The translations under genes were made by a program, and so were the position numbers. Positions 8,352-19,333 of a stretch of 64,000 nucleotides of DNA are shown here, in pieces. The stretch is from Desulfuromonas soudanensis (GTDB taxonomy: Bacteria; Desulfobacterota; Desulfuromonadia; Desulfuromonadales; WTL). The notes beneath the pieces are model-generated. The model searched no databases. It was not told where the DNA came from and was given only the letters and a program-made list of their open reading frames with translations. Positions within the stretch are counted from its first letter, which is position 1. Each line of letters starts with the position of its first letter. The stretch is taken from contig NZ_CP010802.1 in the NCBI RefSeq assembly GCF_001278055.1, positions 186,001-250,000 of the forward strand, written 5' to 3'.

Positions 8352-8380
8352 TTGACAAAGGGGAGGGGCGTTGTTATGTT
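8352..8380 (+). promoter_or_regulatory. Sigma-70 type promoter of the hrcA-grpE-dnaK-dnaJ operon
   Basis: A perfect -35 TTGACA at 8352-8357 and a -10 TATGTT at 8375-8380 are separated by 17 bases. The predicted start of transcription falls at about 8387, directly at the CIRCE element, the classical arrangement for HrcA-repressed heat-shock operons. Confidence 0.85.
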
Positions 8381-8387
8381 GTTCCCG

Positions 8388-8414
8388 TTAGCACTCCTCC
8401 TCTTTGAGTGCTAA
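8388..8414 (+). promoter_or_regulatory. CIRCE operator (HrcA binding site)
   Basis: A perfect inverted repeat TTAGCACTC-N9-GAGTGCTAA, identical to the CIRCE consensus. It begins at the predicted transcription start and precedes hrcA, so HrcA is expected to repress its own operon at normal temperature and to be released when GroE is occupied by unfolded protein. Confidence 0.97.
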
Positions 8415-8471
8415 TCAGCTGCAAGGGGCCGGATTTTCCGGCTATTGGTTTTTTTTAGGTGGAACGATCCC

Positions 8472-9512
8472 ATGAGCGAAGAGCTCAACGAGCGCAGCCG
8501 GAAGATCCTCGAAGCGATCATCGAGGACTATATCGACTCGGCCGAACCGGTCGGATCGCGGGCCGTGAGCAGGCGGCACAGCATGGCGCTGTCCCCGGCC
8601 ACGGTGCGCAACGTCATGGCCGATCTCGAGGAGATGGGGTACATTGCCTCTCCGCACACTTCGGCGGGGCGGGTCCCGACGGAAAAGGGGTACCGCTTCT
8701 ACGTCGACTCCCTGCTGCAGGTGCGTCAGCTCAGCTCCCAGGAGCGCCAGCGCCTCGACGACCGCTACCGCTTCGGCGGCTTGCGCTCGGAGGACCTGCT
8801 GCGCGAGGCGGGGAAGGTTCTCTCGGCCATCTCCACCTACACCGGGATCGTCATGGCCCCCCGGTTCACCACGACGGTCTTCCGCCAGATCGAATTCATC
8901 CGTCTCTCCAGCGGCCGCGTCCTGGTGATTTTCGTCACCCAGTCGGGACTGGTGCAGAACAAGGTCATCGAGGTCGGTGAAGACCTCTCCCAGTACGAAC
9001 TGGAGCAGATGACCGGCTACCTCAACCGGACCCTGACCGGACTGACCATTCAGGAGGTCAAGGCGCGCATCCTCTCGGAAATGGCCCGGGAAAAGGCCCT
9101 CTACGACAAGATGATGCGCCGCGCCCTGCAGATCTCCCGGGAGGTTCTGTCCACCGAGATGGCAAGTCAGGTCTACATCGAGGGGGCCGCCAACATCCTC
9201 GAGCAGCCCGAGTTCGCCGATCTCGAGAAGATGAAGCGCCTCTTCCGCGCCTTCGAGCAGAAGAGTTCCCTGGTGGAACTCCTCGATGCCAGCCAGCGGG
9301 CCGAAGGGGTTCAGATTTTCATCGGCTCGGAAAGCGAGCACAGCGACATCCGCGGATGCAGCCTGATCACCGCGACCTATTCCGGCAGCCAGGGGACCAT
9401 CGGCTCCCTGGGGGTGATCGGTCCGAGCAGAATGCCCTATTCAATGGTCATCCCCATCGTCGATTACACCGCCAGGCTGGTCAGCCAGATCCTGGACGGA
9501 GATTCAAAATAG
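8472..9512 (+). CDS. hrcA: Heat-inducible transcription repressor HrcA
   Basis: 346 residues with the N-terminal winged-helix domain (SRKILEAIIEDYIDSAEPVG, residues about 8-27) and the recognition-helix region LSPATVRNVMADLEEMGYI, followed by the GAF-like and dimerisation domains. Length and motifs match the family. I chose ATG 8472; an upstream in-frame GTG/ATG at 8445 would add nine non-conserved residues. It represses this operon through the CIRCE element just upstream. Eight bases separate its stop from grpE. Confidence 0.96.
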   Translation: MSEELNERSRKILEAIIEDYIDSAEPVGSRAVSRRHSMALSPATVRNVMADLEEMGYIASPHTSAGRVPTEKGYRFYVDSLLQVRQLSSQERQRLDDRYRFGGLRSEDLLREAGKVLSAISTYTGIVMAPRFTTTVFRQIEFIRLSSGRVLVIFVTQSGLVQNKVIEVGEDLSQYELEQMTGYLNRTLTGLTIQEVKARILSEMAREKALYDKMMRRALQISREVLSTEMASQVYIEGAANILEQPEFADLEKMKRLFRAFEQKSSLVELLDASQRAEGVQIFIGSESEHSDIRGCSLITATYSGSQGTIGSLGVIGPSRMPYSMVIPIVDYTARLVSQILDGDSK

Positions 9513-9520
9513 GAGATACC

Positions 9521-10108
9521 GTGGCAAAAAAGAACAAACACGAGCAAGAAGAGCCTTCGCTGCAAGGCGAGGAGCTTCCCGCTGAAACCGCCGAGGTGGA
9601 GGTCCTGCCGGCCGAGCCGACTCCGGACGAAACCCTGGCCGCCCTTCGCCAGGAGGCCGACCAGAACCGCGACCTTTACCTGCGGGCACGCGCCGACCTG
9701 GAGAATTATCGCAAGCGCGCCCAGCGCGACAAGGAGGATCTGGCCAGGTTCGCCAACGAAAATATCCTGCGGGAGATCCTGCCGGTCCTCGACAACCTCG
9801 AGAGGGCCGTGGAGCATGCCGGCAAGGACGACAACGCCCGGGGGAGTCTTCTCGAAGGGGTGCAGATGACCGTCGACATGTTCGGCCGTCTCATCGAACG
9901 CTTCGGCGTCGTCCCCATCACCACCGTCGGCGAGACCTTCGATCCGTCCCGCCACGAGGCCGTGGGACAGATCGAGAGCGCCGAGCACCCCCCCAATACG
10001 GTCGTTCAGGAACTGCAGAGAGGGTATCTGCTCAACGACCGCCTGCTGCGTCCGGCCATGGTCATGGTGGCCAAGGCCCCTTCGCCTCCGCCGGAGGCGG
10101 CGGAATAG
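9521..10108 (+). CDS. grpE: Nucleotide exchange factor GrpE
   Basis: 195 residues starting at GTG 9521, which has a TAGGAG ribosome site at the right distance. An acidic N-terminal region leads into a long helix (ADLENYRKRAQRDKEDLARFA) and the beta-wing domain with GVVPITTVGETFDPSRHEAV and VVQELQRGYLLNDRLLRPAMVMVA, all GrpE hallmarks. It drives ADP release from DnaK. The open frame extends upstream through hrcA, but the family N-terminus and ribosome site argue for the GTG. Confidence 0.95.
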   Translation: MAKKNKHEQEEPSLQGEELPAETAEVEVLPAEPTPDETLAALRQEADQNRDLYLRARADLENYRKRAQRDKEDLARFANENILREILPVLDNLERAVEHAGKDDNARGSLLEGVQMTVDMFGRLIERFGVVPITTVGETFDPSRHEAVGQIESAEHPPNTVVQELQRGYLLNDRLLRPAMVMVAKAPSPPPEAAE

Positions 10109-10163
10109 TTCTGCAAATCAAACGAAACACCCCACAGTCATTGCATAGAGGAGGATATAGCTC

Positions 10164-12071
<1,908 letters not shown>

Positions 12072-12101
12072 TTTCCCCTTTTCCGGGGTGACATAGGCAG
12101 G

Positions 12102-12135
12102 GCAACAGGAGCGGGGTTTTCCGGCTCCTGTTGCC
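12102..12135 (+). other. 12-bp hairpin between dnaK and dnaJ
   Basis: A perfect 12-bp stem, GGCAACAGGAGC pairing with GCTCCTGTTGCC, with a ten-base loop lies 30 bases after the dnaK stop. No T tract follows, so it is not a good intrinsic terminator. It could stabilise the upstream mRNA, mark a processing site, or reduce dnaJ expression relative to dnaK. Its role is inference. Confidence 0.6.
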
Positions 12136-12216
12136 GTTCAGATGAACAGGACCCACCCGTTTGCCCTTCTGCGCCCTGATCGCCGGGGACCCGGCAACGG
12201 GAGAAAGATAAAGAGC

Positions 12217-13329
12217 TTGGCCAAGAGAGACTACTACGAGGTGCTGGAGGTCCACCGCAACGCCAGCGAAACCGAGATCAAGAAGGCCTACCGGCGTCTG
12301 GCCCTCAAACACCACCCGGACAAGAACCCCGGTGACAAGGCCTCCGAGGAGACGTTCAAGGAACTCTCCGAGGCCTACGCCGTCCTTTCCGACGGCCAGA
12401 AGCGCGCGACCTACGATCAGTTCGGCCATGCCGGGCTCGAGGGGGGCGGGGGCTTTTCCTCCGGCGGCTTCGGGGGTGGCGGTTTCGAGGATATTTTCGG
12501 CGACATTTTCGGCGATATTTTCGGCGGCGGCGGGGGAGGGCGACGGAGCCGGGGGCGGCGCGGCGACGATCTGCGCTATAACCTGACCATTTCCTTCGAA
12601 GAGGCCGCCTTCGGCCTGGAAACCAAGATCCAGATCCCCCGCCATAGCGAATGCGAGGCCTGCGGCGGATCGGGAGCCCGCAAGGGGACGAGTCCCAAGA
12701 GCTGCCCGACCTGTCAGGGCGCCGGGCAGGTCCGCTATCAGCAGGGATTCTTCTCCATGACCCGTCCCTGTCCCGCCTGTTCAGGGGCCGGCAAGGTCAT
12801 CGACGACCCCTGCCCCGAATGCCGGGGACTCGGGAAGACCAAGGGAAAAAAGACCCTGTCGCTGAAAATACCGGCGGGGGTCGAAACCGGCAATCGTCTC
12901 AAACTCAGCAACGAAGGGGAGATCGGTTCCCAGGGGGGACCGCCCGGCGATCTTTATGTGGTGATCACCGTTCGCGAGCACTCGATCTTTCAGCGGGAAG
13001 GGCAGGACGTGATCTGCGAGGTCCCCATCTCCTTCGTCCAGGCCACCCTCGGCTGCGAACTCGAAGTCCCCACCCTGGAAGGAAAGGTGCGGATGAAGGT
13101 CCCCCCGGGTACCCAGTCCGGCAAGGTCATGAAACTCGCCGGCAAGGGGATCGCCGTTCTGCAAGGCTACGGACGGGGCGATCAGCTGGTGGTCCTGCGG
13201 GTCGAGACCCCCACCCACCTCACCCCCAGGCAGAAGGAACTCCTCAATGAATTCGCCCGGGAGGGGGGAGAGGACATCCACCCCATGGGAAAGAGCTTTT
13301 TCGATAAGGTCAAGGAACTGTTCGGTTGA
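12217..13329 (+). CDS. dnaJ: Chaperone DnaJ (Hsp40)
   Basis: 370 residues from a TTG start. J domain at residues 1-70 with HPD (KHHPDKNPG), a Gly/Phe-rich linker with several FGDIFGD-like repeats (about 75-115), four zinc-centre repeats ([32 protein letters not shown]) and the C-terminal substrate-binding domains. TTG 12217 places AKRDYYEVL at the usual N-terminal position; an in-frame ATG at 12142 would add 25 residues across the intergenic hairpin and is less likely. Co-chaperone for DnaK, same operon. Confidence 0.95.
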   Translation: MAKRDYYEVLEVHRNASETEIKKAYRRLALKHHPDKNPGDKASEETFKELSEAYAVLSDGQKRATYDQFGHAGLEGGGGFSSGGFGGGGFEDIFGDIFGDIFGGGGGGRRSRGRRGDDLRYNLTISFEEAAFGLETKIQIPRHSECEACGGSGARKGTSPKSCPTCQGAGQVRYQQGFFSMTRPCPACSGAGKVIDDPCPECRGLGKTKGKKTLSLKIPAGVETGNRLKLSNEGEIGSQGGPPGDLYVVITVREHSIFQREGQDVICEVPISFVQATLGCELEVPTLEGKVRMKVPPGTQSGKVMKLAGKGIAVLQGYGRGDQLVVLRVETPTHLTPRQKELLNEFAREGGEDIHPMGKSFFDKVKELFG

Positions 13330-13401
13330 GCGTATCGGCGCCGCGGTGGAAACACCGGCCACGGCGCCGGTGCTGTATCAGACGCGGCGAGGGAGAGGAT
13401 C

Positions 13402-15306
13402 ATGGCGGGATTTGTAAGAAACGGAGGGCTGCTGCTGGCTCTGATTTTCTGCGTGGGGATACCATCCCTGCAAGGAGCAGAGGCTCCGGTGACGGTTGGA
13501 CAGAGGGGCGGCGAATCGGTGGCCCTCCAGGAGGGGATCGACCTGTATGCTTCAGGGCAGACCGAGGCGGCTCTCTCTCTGCTGCAATCGTTCGTGGCGG
13601 GAAATCCGCAATCCAGGGAGCTCCCCACGGCCTACCTTTACCTCGGTCGCATCGCCCGGGACGGGGGACGGCCCGAGGAGGCTCTCTCCTTTCTGGAGCG
13701 CATCCCCGCCGACCGTCAGGATCAAAGGGTGCGCCTCGAGAAGGGCGGAGCCCTGGTCGAAGTCGGCCGGGCCCGGGAGGGGCTGGCGCTGTTGCAACCC
13801 CTGGAGGAGGACGCCCTTTCCCCCTGGGAGCGCGGCCGGCGTTTCTCGGCCATGGCCGACGCCCAGGCCGTTCTCGGACGCCCCCTGGCGGCCCTGGTCC
13901 TTCTTCACCAGGGGATGGCAAACGCCGGTGCCGAGGAGAGGGACTCCCTCTGGCGGCGGGGCCACCGGCTCCTGGCCGAAAGACTGGGAGAGGTCGAACT
14001 GACGGAGGCCGCCTTCATGCTCCGCGGCACCCCCCTCGGCGAGGACGCCACCTTGCAGCTGGCCGGCAAGGCCGCCGCCCGCGGTGCCCGGGATCAGGCT
14101 CTGGGACTGGTGCAGGCCCTGCTCCTCCGGGGGACGAACTTCCCCTCGCGGCCGGAGGCGGTCCGACTCTACGATCAGCTCGCAGGGCGTCCCTGGCTGC
14201 AGCGGGCTCTCGGAGTGGTCCTCCCCCTTAGCGGCCGTTACGCCACCTATGGCGACCTGGTGCGCCGGGGCATGGACCTGGCGCTTGAGATGCACAACAG
14301 CAGCGCCCCCCCGGTGCGTCTCGTCTATCGGGACATCGGCGCCGACCCGGCCCGCAGCGTCGCCGCGGTAACCGAGTTGGCCGACAGCGAACGGGTGATG
14401 GCGGTCCTCGGTCCCCTCACCGGGACGGCCGCCGCCGCCGCCGCCGTCCAGGCCCAGGAGGAGCGCATCCCCATGCTGAGCCTCTCCCAGAGAGAGGGTC
14501 TGCCGGAGACGGGGGAATTCGTCTTTCGCGACTCCCTCACCAGCCGCCTGCAGGCCCGGGCTCTCGCCCGTTATGCCGTCCGCGAGCGCGGTTTTACCGG
14601 TTTCGGTATTCTCTATCCCGAAAACCTCCTCGGTCAGGAGATGGCTCACCTCTTCGCCGAAGAGGTGAGAAAGCTCGGCGGACTGGTGGTGATCAGCGAG
14701 GGGTATGCCGAAACCGCGACCGATTTCGGCCGCCAGATCAAGCGCCTGATGGGGATGGATCCCGACGCTTCGAAGGAGACCAGCGCCGCCGAGGCGGAAA
14801 AGCGAAAAAACGCTTCCGGCAGCGAATTCCCCCCCGTTAATTTCGATGCCCTGTTCATCCCCGACTATGCCGACCGCATCGGCATGATCGCTCCGCAGCT
14901 GGCCTATTACGGGATCGAGGGGGTACCTCTTTTGGGGATCAACGGCTGGAACTCCCCGGAGCTGGTCCGGTTGGCCGGGCGGTCGGTGGAGGGGGCGGTC
15001 TTTGTCGACGGATTTTTTCGCTACAGTCCCTACCCCTTCGTCCGGGAATTCGTCGACCGCTATTTTGAAAAATTCGGCGAGGAACCGTCAATTCTCGAGG
15101 CTCAGGGGTACGATGCCGTCGGCATCCTCCTTTCGATTCTCGACCGTCGCGACATCCGCACCCGGGACGATCTGCGTCTGGCCCTCTCGATGCTGCAGGA
15201 CTATCCGGGAATCACGGGGGCGACGAGCTTTGATTTCCAGGGAGACGCCGACAAGGTTCTCTTTTTGTTGCAGGTGAAAAACGGCAACATCGTGCAGATC
15301 AATTAA
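13402..15306 (+). CDS. Periplasmic protein: TPR-like N-terminus plus Leu-binding-type (LpoA-like) domain
   Basis: 634 residues with a signal peptide (about 1-25, hydrophobic LLLALIFCVGIPSLQGA). Residues about 35-240 look like helical tetratricopeptide repeats (YLYLGRIARDGGRPEEAL and similar); from about 265 a type I periplasmic-binding-protein fold begins with LGVVLPLSGRYATYGDLVRRG. This two-part architecture matches LpoA-type activators of penicillin-binding proteins, so a role in peptidoglycan synthesis is likely, though a ligand-binding role cannot be excluded. It has no lipobox cysteine, so it would be a soluble periplasmic protein. It follows dnaJ by 72 bases containing a GC-rich hairpin (13336-13369). 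Confidence 0.75.
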   Translation: MAGFVRNGGLLLALIFCVGIPSLQGAEAPVTVGQRGGESVALQEGIDLYASGQTEAALSLLQSFVAGNPQSRELPTAYLYLGRIARDGGRPEEALSFLERIPADRQDQRVRLEKGGALVEVGRAREGLALLQPLEEDALSPWERGRRFSAMADAQAVLGRPLAALVLLHQGMANAGAEERDSLWRRGHRLLAERLGEVELTEAAFMLRGTPLGEDATLQLAGKAAARGARDQALGLVQALLLRGTNFPSRPEAVRLYDQLAGRPWLQRALGVVLPLSGRYATYGDLVRRGMDLALEMHNSSAPPVRLVYRDIGADPARSVAAVTELADSERVMAVLGPLTGTAAAAAAVQAQEERIPMLSLSQREGLPETGEFVFRDSLTSRLQARALARYAVRERGFTGFGILYPENLLGQEMAHLFAEEVRKLGGLVVISEGYAETATDFGRQIKRLMGMDPDASKETSAAEAEKRKNASGSEFPPVNFDALFIPDYADRIGMIAPQLAYYGIEGVPLLGINGWNSPELVRLAGRSVEGAVFVDGFFRYSPYPFVREFVDRYFEKFGEEPSILEAQGYDAVGILLSILDRRDIRTRDDLRLALSMLQDYPGITGATSFDFQGDADKVLFLLQVKNGNIVQIN

Positions 15307-15354
15307 AGCCGGGAGGCGAGGTCGTCGACGGCCACGCTTGAGACAGGGAAAAAG

Positions 15355-16152
15355 ATGAAAAGGCGAAAGGGGCTTCGATCCCCTGTGCACCTCTGGGTGC
15401 TGTCGGCCCTGCTGACGACGATGGTCCTGGTCGCCTGCGTCTCTCGGCCCCCCACGATAGGAGTGACCGCGAGCGGAGACCCGACGACGGGGATTGAAGG
15501 GACGGTTACCGCCCGGGGCGGCGGCGGGGTGGCCGGGACCTATGTCTATGCTTACCGCAGCGCTCGCGGCGGACTGCGCGGCCCCGCCGATTTCGAGGCT
15601 CCGGTGGCCGAAGATGGTCGTTACTTTCTCGACCTGGCGGAGGGGAACTACTTTCTGGTGGCGCGGAAGCGTCAGGGAGGGGGGGATGCCGGTCCGCCGC
15701 GCCCTGGCGACGCCTGGGCTCTTTTCCCCGGCAACCCGGTGACGGTGCGCTCCGGACGCAGCAGCCGTGCCGACTTTCTCCTGCAGGGGGTGACCCAGCC
15801 GATGCTGATGCGCGAGGGGAGTCTGTCCCGGGGAGAGACGGGGTTCACCGGACGGGTGATCGACGATCAGGGGCGCCCCGTTCCCGGGGCCTTCGCCCTG
15901 GCCTACGGCGACAGCGATTTTCGCCGCATGCCGGACTACACCTCCCCGGCGGTGGGAGAGGACGGGGTTTTCCTTCTCTATCTCCCTCGTCCGGGGACCT
16001 GGTGCCTGGCGGTGCGCACCCGCACCCGCGGACAACCTGTGGCCGGCGAACTCTACGGGACTCTCGGACCGGGAGAGGATGGCTGTCGTCGGATAGAGGC
16101 CGGGGAGATTGTCGATCTGGGAGACATCCGGGTCCTCCCCTACCGTCGCTGA
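15355..16152 (+). CDS. Lipoprotein with two carboxypeptidase-regulatory-like beta domains
   Basis: 265 residues. The N-terminus is a lipoprotein signal (basic MKRRKGLR, a hydrophobic helix, lipobox LVAC at about residue 28). Two beta-sandwich segments follow, each opening with a GxEGxV or GFTGRVIDDQG motif and each with the pattern of carboxypeptidase regulatory-like domains (VPGAFALAYGDS, DGVFLLYLPRPGTWCLAVR). No enzymatic domain is visible, so it is probably a surface or periplasmic structural lipoprotein. Its partner may be the LpoA-like protein encoded 48 bases upstream on the same strand. Confidence 0.75.
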   Translation: MKRRKGLRSPVHLWVLSALLTTMVLVACVSRPPTIGVTASGDPTTGIEGTVTARGGGGVAGTYVYAYRSARGGLRGPADFEAPVAEDGRYFLDLAEGNYFLVARKRQGGGDAGPPRPGDAWALFPGNPVTVRSGRSSRADFLLQGVTQPMLMREGSLSRGETGFTGRVIDDQGRPVPGAFALAYGDSDFRRMPDYTSPAVGEDGVFLLYLPRPGTWCLAVRTRTRGQPVAGELYGTLGPGEDGCRRIEAGEIVDLGDIRVLPYRR

Positions 16153-16169
16153 GTGTCCTTTGCCGGATC

Positions 16170-16205
16170 AAAACAAAGGCCGACCCCTCCCGGGGCCGGC
16201 CTTTG
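16170..16205. terminator. Hairpin terminator between convergent genes
   Basis: The stem at 16174-16205 (CAAAGGCCG...CGGCCTTTG, inner CCCC/GGGG, one mismatch) lies between the lipoprotein gene and the convergent panE. Read on the minus strand it is followed by TTTT at 16173-16170, so it best serves panE, but the U-rich arm may also end the plus-strand transcript. Confidence 0.75.
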
Positions 16206-16219
16206 TCCCTTACCCGTCC

Positions 16220-17143
16220 TCATCCCCGTCGCCCCGGCTCCCCCAGGTCGAGAAGGGCGTGGAGCATCCGTACCCGGACCATCTCCACCCCCCGTTCCGT
16301 GGCCCGCTCCAGGGGGATGCCGTAGATGGAGGAGAGCTCCAGGGGGCGCCCTTCGAGGTGGTCGATCATCATGCTCGGACGGTAGGCCCCCATCTCCTCG
16401 GTGAGGGAGATCATCCGGGCGATGAAGGCCGGACCACTGATCGGTGCCGAGAGTTTCTGGGCCGCGGCGCCGGCGACGACTTCCGTCATCAATTCTCCGA
16501 TGAGTCGCCGACTGGGAGGATGGGCGAGAAGGGCGTCGGTGGACTGCCCGGTCAGGGCACAGAGGCCGTTGAAGGGGATGTTCCAGACCAGCTTTTCCCA
16601 ACGCGCCTTGACCAGATCGGCCACCGCCTCGCAGGGGACGCCGGAAGAGGTGAAGACCGCGGCGATTTCCAGGGCCCGGGGGGTGAGTCCGCCGCCGAAT
16701 TCCCCGAGGCGGATCGGTCCCTGAGCCAGATGGTGTACGGTCCCCGATGGTCCGCGGTTGGAACAGAGAAAGGCCACCCCGCCGAGAACCCGGTCGGCGC
16801 CGAAGGCTGCCGCCAGCAGCTCCTCGTTGCCGAGGCCGTTCTGCAGGGTGAGAATAGCGGCTCCGGAGGCGGCCAGGGGAGCAATCAGGGGGACAAGAGC
16901 GTCGTTGGCAAAGGTTTTGAGCCCGACCAGCACCAGATCGACCTCTCCCATCTCCTGCGGTGTGCGGAAGCACCGGACTTTTTCTAGGTGGAAGTCCCCC
17001 CGGGGCGAGGTCACATGGAGTCCGCGTTCGGCTATGGCCTCATAGTCGCGGCGCAGGAGAAAACGGACCTCGTGACCTCCGCGCTGCAGCATGGCACCGT
17101 AATAGAGACCGAGGGCGCCCGCTCCGATGACGGCTATTCGCAT
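16220..17143 (-). CDS. panE: 2-dehydropantoate 2-reductase (ketopantoate reductase)
   Basis: 307 residues. The N-terminal Rossmann fold opens with MRIAVIGAGALGLYYGAMLQ (dinucleotide motif GAGALG), and the sequence contains LTLQNGLGNEELL and the C-terminal ApbA/PanE helical domain with the Lys in VKARWEKLVWNIPFNGLCAL that corresponds to the catalytic lysine. It makes pantoate from ketopantoate with NADPH for coenzyme A synthesis. ATG 17143 has AGGA nine bases upstream; 13 extra in-frame residues upstream are not family-like. Confidence 0.88.
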   Translation of the reverse strand: MRIAVIGAGALGLYYGAMLQRGGHEVRFLLRRDYEAIAERGLHVTSPRGDFHLEKVRCFRTPQEMGEVDLVLVGLKTFANDALVPLIAPLAASGAAILTLQNGLGNEELLAAAFGADRVLGGVAFLCSNRGPSGTVHHLAQGPIRLGEFGGGLTPRALEIAAVFTSSGVPCEAVADLVKARWEKLVWNIPFNGLCALTGQSTDALLAHPPSRRLIGELMTEVVAGAAAQKLSAPISGPAFIARMISLTEEMGAYRPSMMIDHLEGRPLELSSIYGIPLERATERGVEMVRVRMLHALLDLGEPGRRG

Positions 17144-17411
17144 ATAAATTCCTTTGTTGTCCCCTCTTCCCCGTCGCCCCAAGGTCCATGGGAAGGAGGG
17201 GTAATGTTAAGAACCGGATATGCGCCCCCGGACCCGCGACGGAGAGAAGGACATGCCGGGAAAACGTTGAGGGATGAGGGGGAGACAGGTGCCCGGATTC
17301 GCGGGCTTTCCCCCGGTTTCGGCCCGAATTAAGACGTTAGCACGGGTTCGATGCACCGACCAGATAAAAAGGGCCACTCGGGCTAAGTCCTTGTTTAAAC
17401 GGCTCTTGCTA
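17144..17411. other. Divergent intergenic region between panE and carD
   Basis: About 320 bases separate the two divergent starts. Apart from the panE ribosome site next to 17143 and the carD promoter at its right end, I see no gene, repeat or RNA structure that I can support. Confidence 0.5.
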
Positions 17412-17440
17412 TTGACGGATAGGGGGGGTTGTGTTACCCT
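17412..17440 (+). promoter_or_regulatory. Promoter of carD
   Basis: A -35 TTGACG at 17412-17417 and a -10 TACCCT at 17435-17440 with a 17-base spacer. The predicted start is about 20 bases before a GAAGGAAGGAGA ribosome site for carD. The -10 lacks the central AAT of the consensus, a weak spot of the kind CarD-type factors act on, but autoregulation is inference. Confidence 0.65.
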
Positions 17441-17466
17441 TGTAAAATTCGAAGGAAGGAGACACC

Positions 17467-17952
17467 ATGTTTAAAGTTGGCGATAAGGCTGTATACCCGA
17501 CCCAGGGGGTGGGGGTGATTGAGGCTATTGAAGCCAAGGAGTTCTCCGGAGAAAAACACGAGTTTTACGTGCTGCGGATCGTTGACAGCGACATGACCAT
17601 CATGGTCCCGGTGACCAACGCTCGGCTGGTCGGTCTGCGCACCCTGATCGCCAAGGATCGGGTCGCTTCGGTTTACGACGTCCTCGAAGAAAAGCGCGAA
17701 GGGGTGCAGGCCATGGCATCCTGGAGCCGCCGGCAGAGGGAGTACAATGACAAGATCAAATCCGGCGACCTTTTCGAGGTGGCGGCGGTTCTGCGGGAAC
17801 TGTATTTGATCAAGGAGGGCAAAGACCTCTCCTACGGCGAGAAGAAAGTGCTCGATCTGGCCCGCAAACTCCTGGTCAAGGAAATCGCCCTGGCCGATGG
17901 GGCCGAGGAGATATCCGTCGTCGAGAGGGTCGAGAGCATCTTCCTCAACTAG
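17467..17952 (+). CDS. carD: CarD/CdnL-family RNA polymerase-binding regulator
   Basis: 161 residues. The N-terminal Tudor-like RNAP-interaction domain begins at residue 1 (MFKVGDKAVYPTQGVGVIEAI), followed by a helical DNA-binding domain with the basic WSRRQREYNDKI and LSYGEKKVLDLARKLLVKEIA. CarD proteins bind the RNA polymerase beta subunit and stabilise open complexes, especially at rRNA promoters. It is followed by its own terminator and then by ispD and ispF, an order also known from mycobacteria. Confidence 0.93.
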   Translation: MFKVGDKAVYPTQGVGVIEAIEAKEFSGEKHEFYVLRIVDSDMTIMVPVTNARLVGLRTLIAKDRVASVYDVLEEKREGVQAMASWSRRQREYNDKIKSGDLFEVAAVLRELYLIKEGKDLSYGEKKVLDLARKLLVKEIALADGAEEISVVERVESIFLN

Positions 17953-17973
17953 TCGGTTCCCGTTCCAACCTTC

Positions 17974-18001
17974 AACCGGGCAGTCCCTTGCCCGGTTTTT
18001 T
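17974..18001 (+). terminator. Rho-independent terminator after carD
   Basis: A 9-bp perfect stem (AACCGGGCA / TGCCCGGTT, loop of six bases) merges into six T residues ending at 18001. It lies 20 bases after the carD stop and 70 bases before ispD. Confidence 0.9.
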
Positions 18002-18071
18002 CATTGGTTCCAGCGCCCGCCGTGGTCCTCCTTCCTGGGGGGGACGGCGGCACCCCTCCTCCCGGAGTCGC

Positions 18072-18773
18072 ATGAGCGTCATCGTTCTGATCCCCGCCGC
18101 AGGGATGGGGAGCCGCATGGGATCGGCCGTTCATAAGCAGTACCTGACTCTGGCCGGCCGGCCGATTCTGGCTCATACCCTCGCCCTGTTCGACGATCAT
18201 CCCGCCATCGATCATATCTATCTCATCGCCCCCGCCGCAGAGGTCGCCTACTGCCAGGCCGAGATCGTGAACCGTTACCGGTTCGCCAAGGTCCGCGGTG
18301 TGGTCGGGGGGGGGAAGGAGCGCCAGGAGTCGGTGCGCAACGGCCTGGCGGCCTGCGCCGGTGCGGCCGGGGATATCGTCCTGATCCATGACGGGGTTCG
18401 CCCTTTTTTCCCGACAACCCTCCTCGAACCGCTCCTGGCGACCGCCGCCCGGGTCGGCGCCTGCCTGCTGGGGGTGCCGGTGAAGGATACGGTCAAGGTG
18501 GTGGCGGAGGGGCGGGTGGCGGCGACGCCTGACCGCGCGACCCTCTGGCAGGCCCAGACACCCCAGGTCTTCCGTTACGAACTCCTCGCCGCCGCCCATC
18601 GCCGCGCCGTCGAAGACGATTTTTTCGGCACGGACGACGCTTCTCTGGTGGAGCGCCTCGGGGAGCCGGTGGCGATCCTTCACGGGAGTTACCGCAACAT
18701 CAAGATCACCACCCCCGAGGACCTGGTTTTGGCCCGGGCCTTCTCGAAACACCAGGAGATCCCGACGACATGA
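18072..18773 (+). CDS. ispD: 2-C-methyl-D-erythritol 4-phosphate cytidylyltransferase
   Basis: 233 residues. The nucleotide-binding motif is [19 protein letters not shown] (residues about 7-25), with IHDGVRPF and the C-terminal [10 protein letters not shown] and IKITTPEDL, all diagnostic of IspD. It catalyses the CTP-dependent third step of the MEP isoprenoid pathway. The ATG at 18072 starts four codons before the motif; its stop overlaps the ispF start (ATGATG), so the two steps are coupled. Confidence 0.96.
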   Translation: MSVIVLIPAAGMGSRMGSAVHKQYLTLAGRPILAHTLALFDDHPAIDHIYLIAPAAEVAYCQAEIVNRYRFAKVRGVVGGGKERQESVRNGLAACAGAAGDIVLIHDGVRPFFPTTLLEPLLATAARVGACLLGVPVKDTVKVVAEGRVAATPDRATLWQAQTPQVFRYELLAAAHRRAVEDDFFGTDDASLVERLGEPVAILHGSYRNIKITTPEDLVLARAFSKHQEIPTT

Positions 18774-19270
18774 TGCGCATCGGCCACGGTTACGACGTGC
18801 ACCGCCTGGTGGAGGGTCGCAAACTGATCCTCGGCGGGGTGGAGATCCCCCATCCCTTCGGGCTCCTCGGCCATTCCGATGCCGATGTCCTTCTTCATGC
18901 CATCTGCGACGCCCTCCTCGGGGCGCTCGCCGCCGGGGATATCGGCCGGCATTTCCCCGATTCCGATCCGGCCTACGGCGGCGTTTCGAGCCTGAAACTC
19001 CTGCGGGAGGTCATCTCCCTCACGGCGGCGCGGGGGTATGGGGTGCAGAATCTCGACGCAACGGTGGTCGCCCAGAGCCCCAGACTCGCTCCCTTCATCC
19101 GGGACATGGTGGAAAATATCGCCACCGCCTGCCAGGTCGATGTGGAGCGGGTCAACGTCAAGGCAACCACCACCGAGGAGCTCGGCTTCGAAGGGCGCCG
19201 CGAGGGGATCTCGGCCCATGCCGTGGTTCTGCTGCGCAAAAACGGAGCAAACCAGGAATTCGAGGCCTGA
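18770..19270 (+). CDS. ispF: 2-C-methyl-D-erythritol 2,4-cyclodiphosphate synthase
   Basis: 166 residues. Metal ligands and signature are clear: GHGYDVHRL near the N-terminus (Asp and His zinc ligands), [19 protein letters not shown], and the C-terminal [17 protein letters not shown]. The enzyme forms the cyclic diphosphate in the MEP pathway. The start is the first of two adjacent ATG codons overlapping ispD; the second (18773) is equally possible. Confidence 0.97.
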   Translation: MMRIGHGYDVHRLVEGRKLILGGVEIPHPFGLLGHSDADVLLHAICDALLGALAAGDIGRHFPDSDPAYGGVSSLKLLREVISLTAARGYGVQNLDATVVAQSPRLAPFIRDMVENIATACQVDVERVNVKATTTEELGFEGRREGISAHAVVLLRKNGANQEFEA

Positions 19271-19333
19271 CCGGGTTTCCTGGCGGGTTTTGAGCCGATT
19301 CATTTTCTCCCGATAAAGGATGACAAGGCACCC

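Noticed and set aside
8445-8471. Upstream in-frame start for hrcA
   Set aside because: The nine extra residues are not like HrcA, and the ATG at 8472 gives the usual N-terminus.
12142-12216. ATG start for dnaJ 25 codons earlier
   Set aside because: The extra residues are not part of a J domain, and the ATG lies right behind the dnaK-dnaJ hairpin; TTG 12217 starts at the conserved position.
12460-12545. Repeated GGCGATATTTTCGGC units that look like a tandem repeat
   Set aside because: They encode the normal Gly/Phe-rich linker of DnaJ and need no other explanation.
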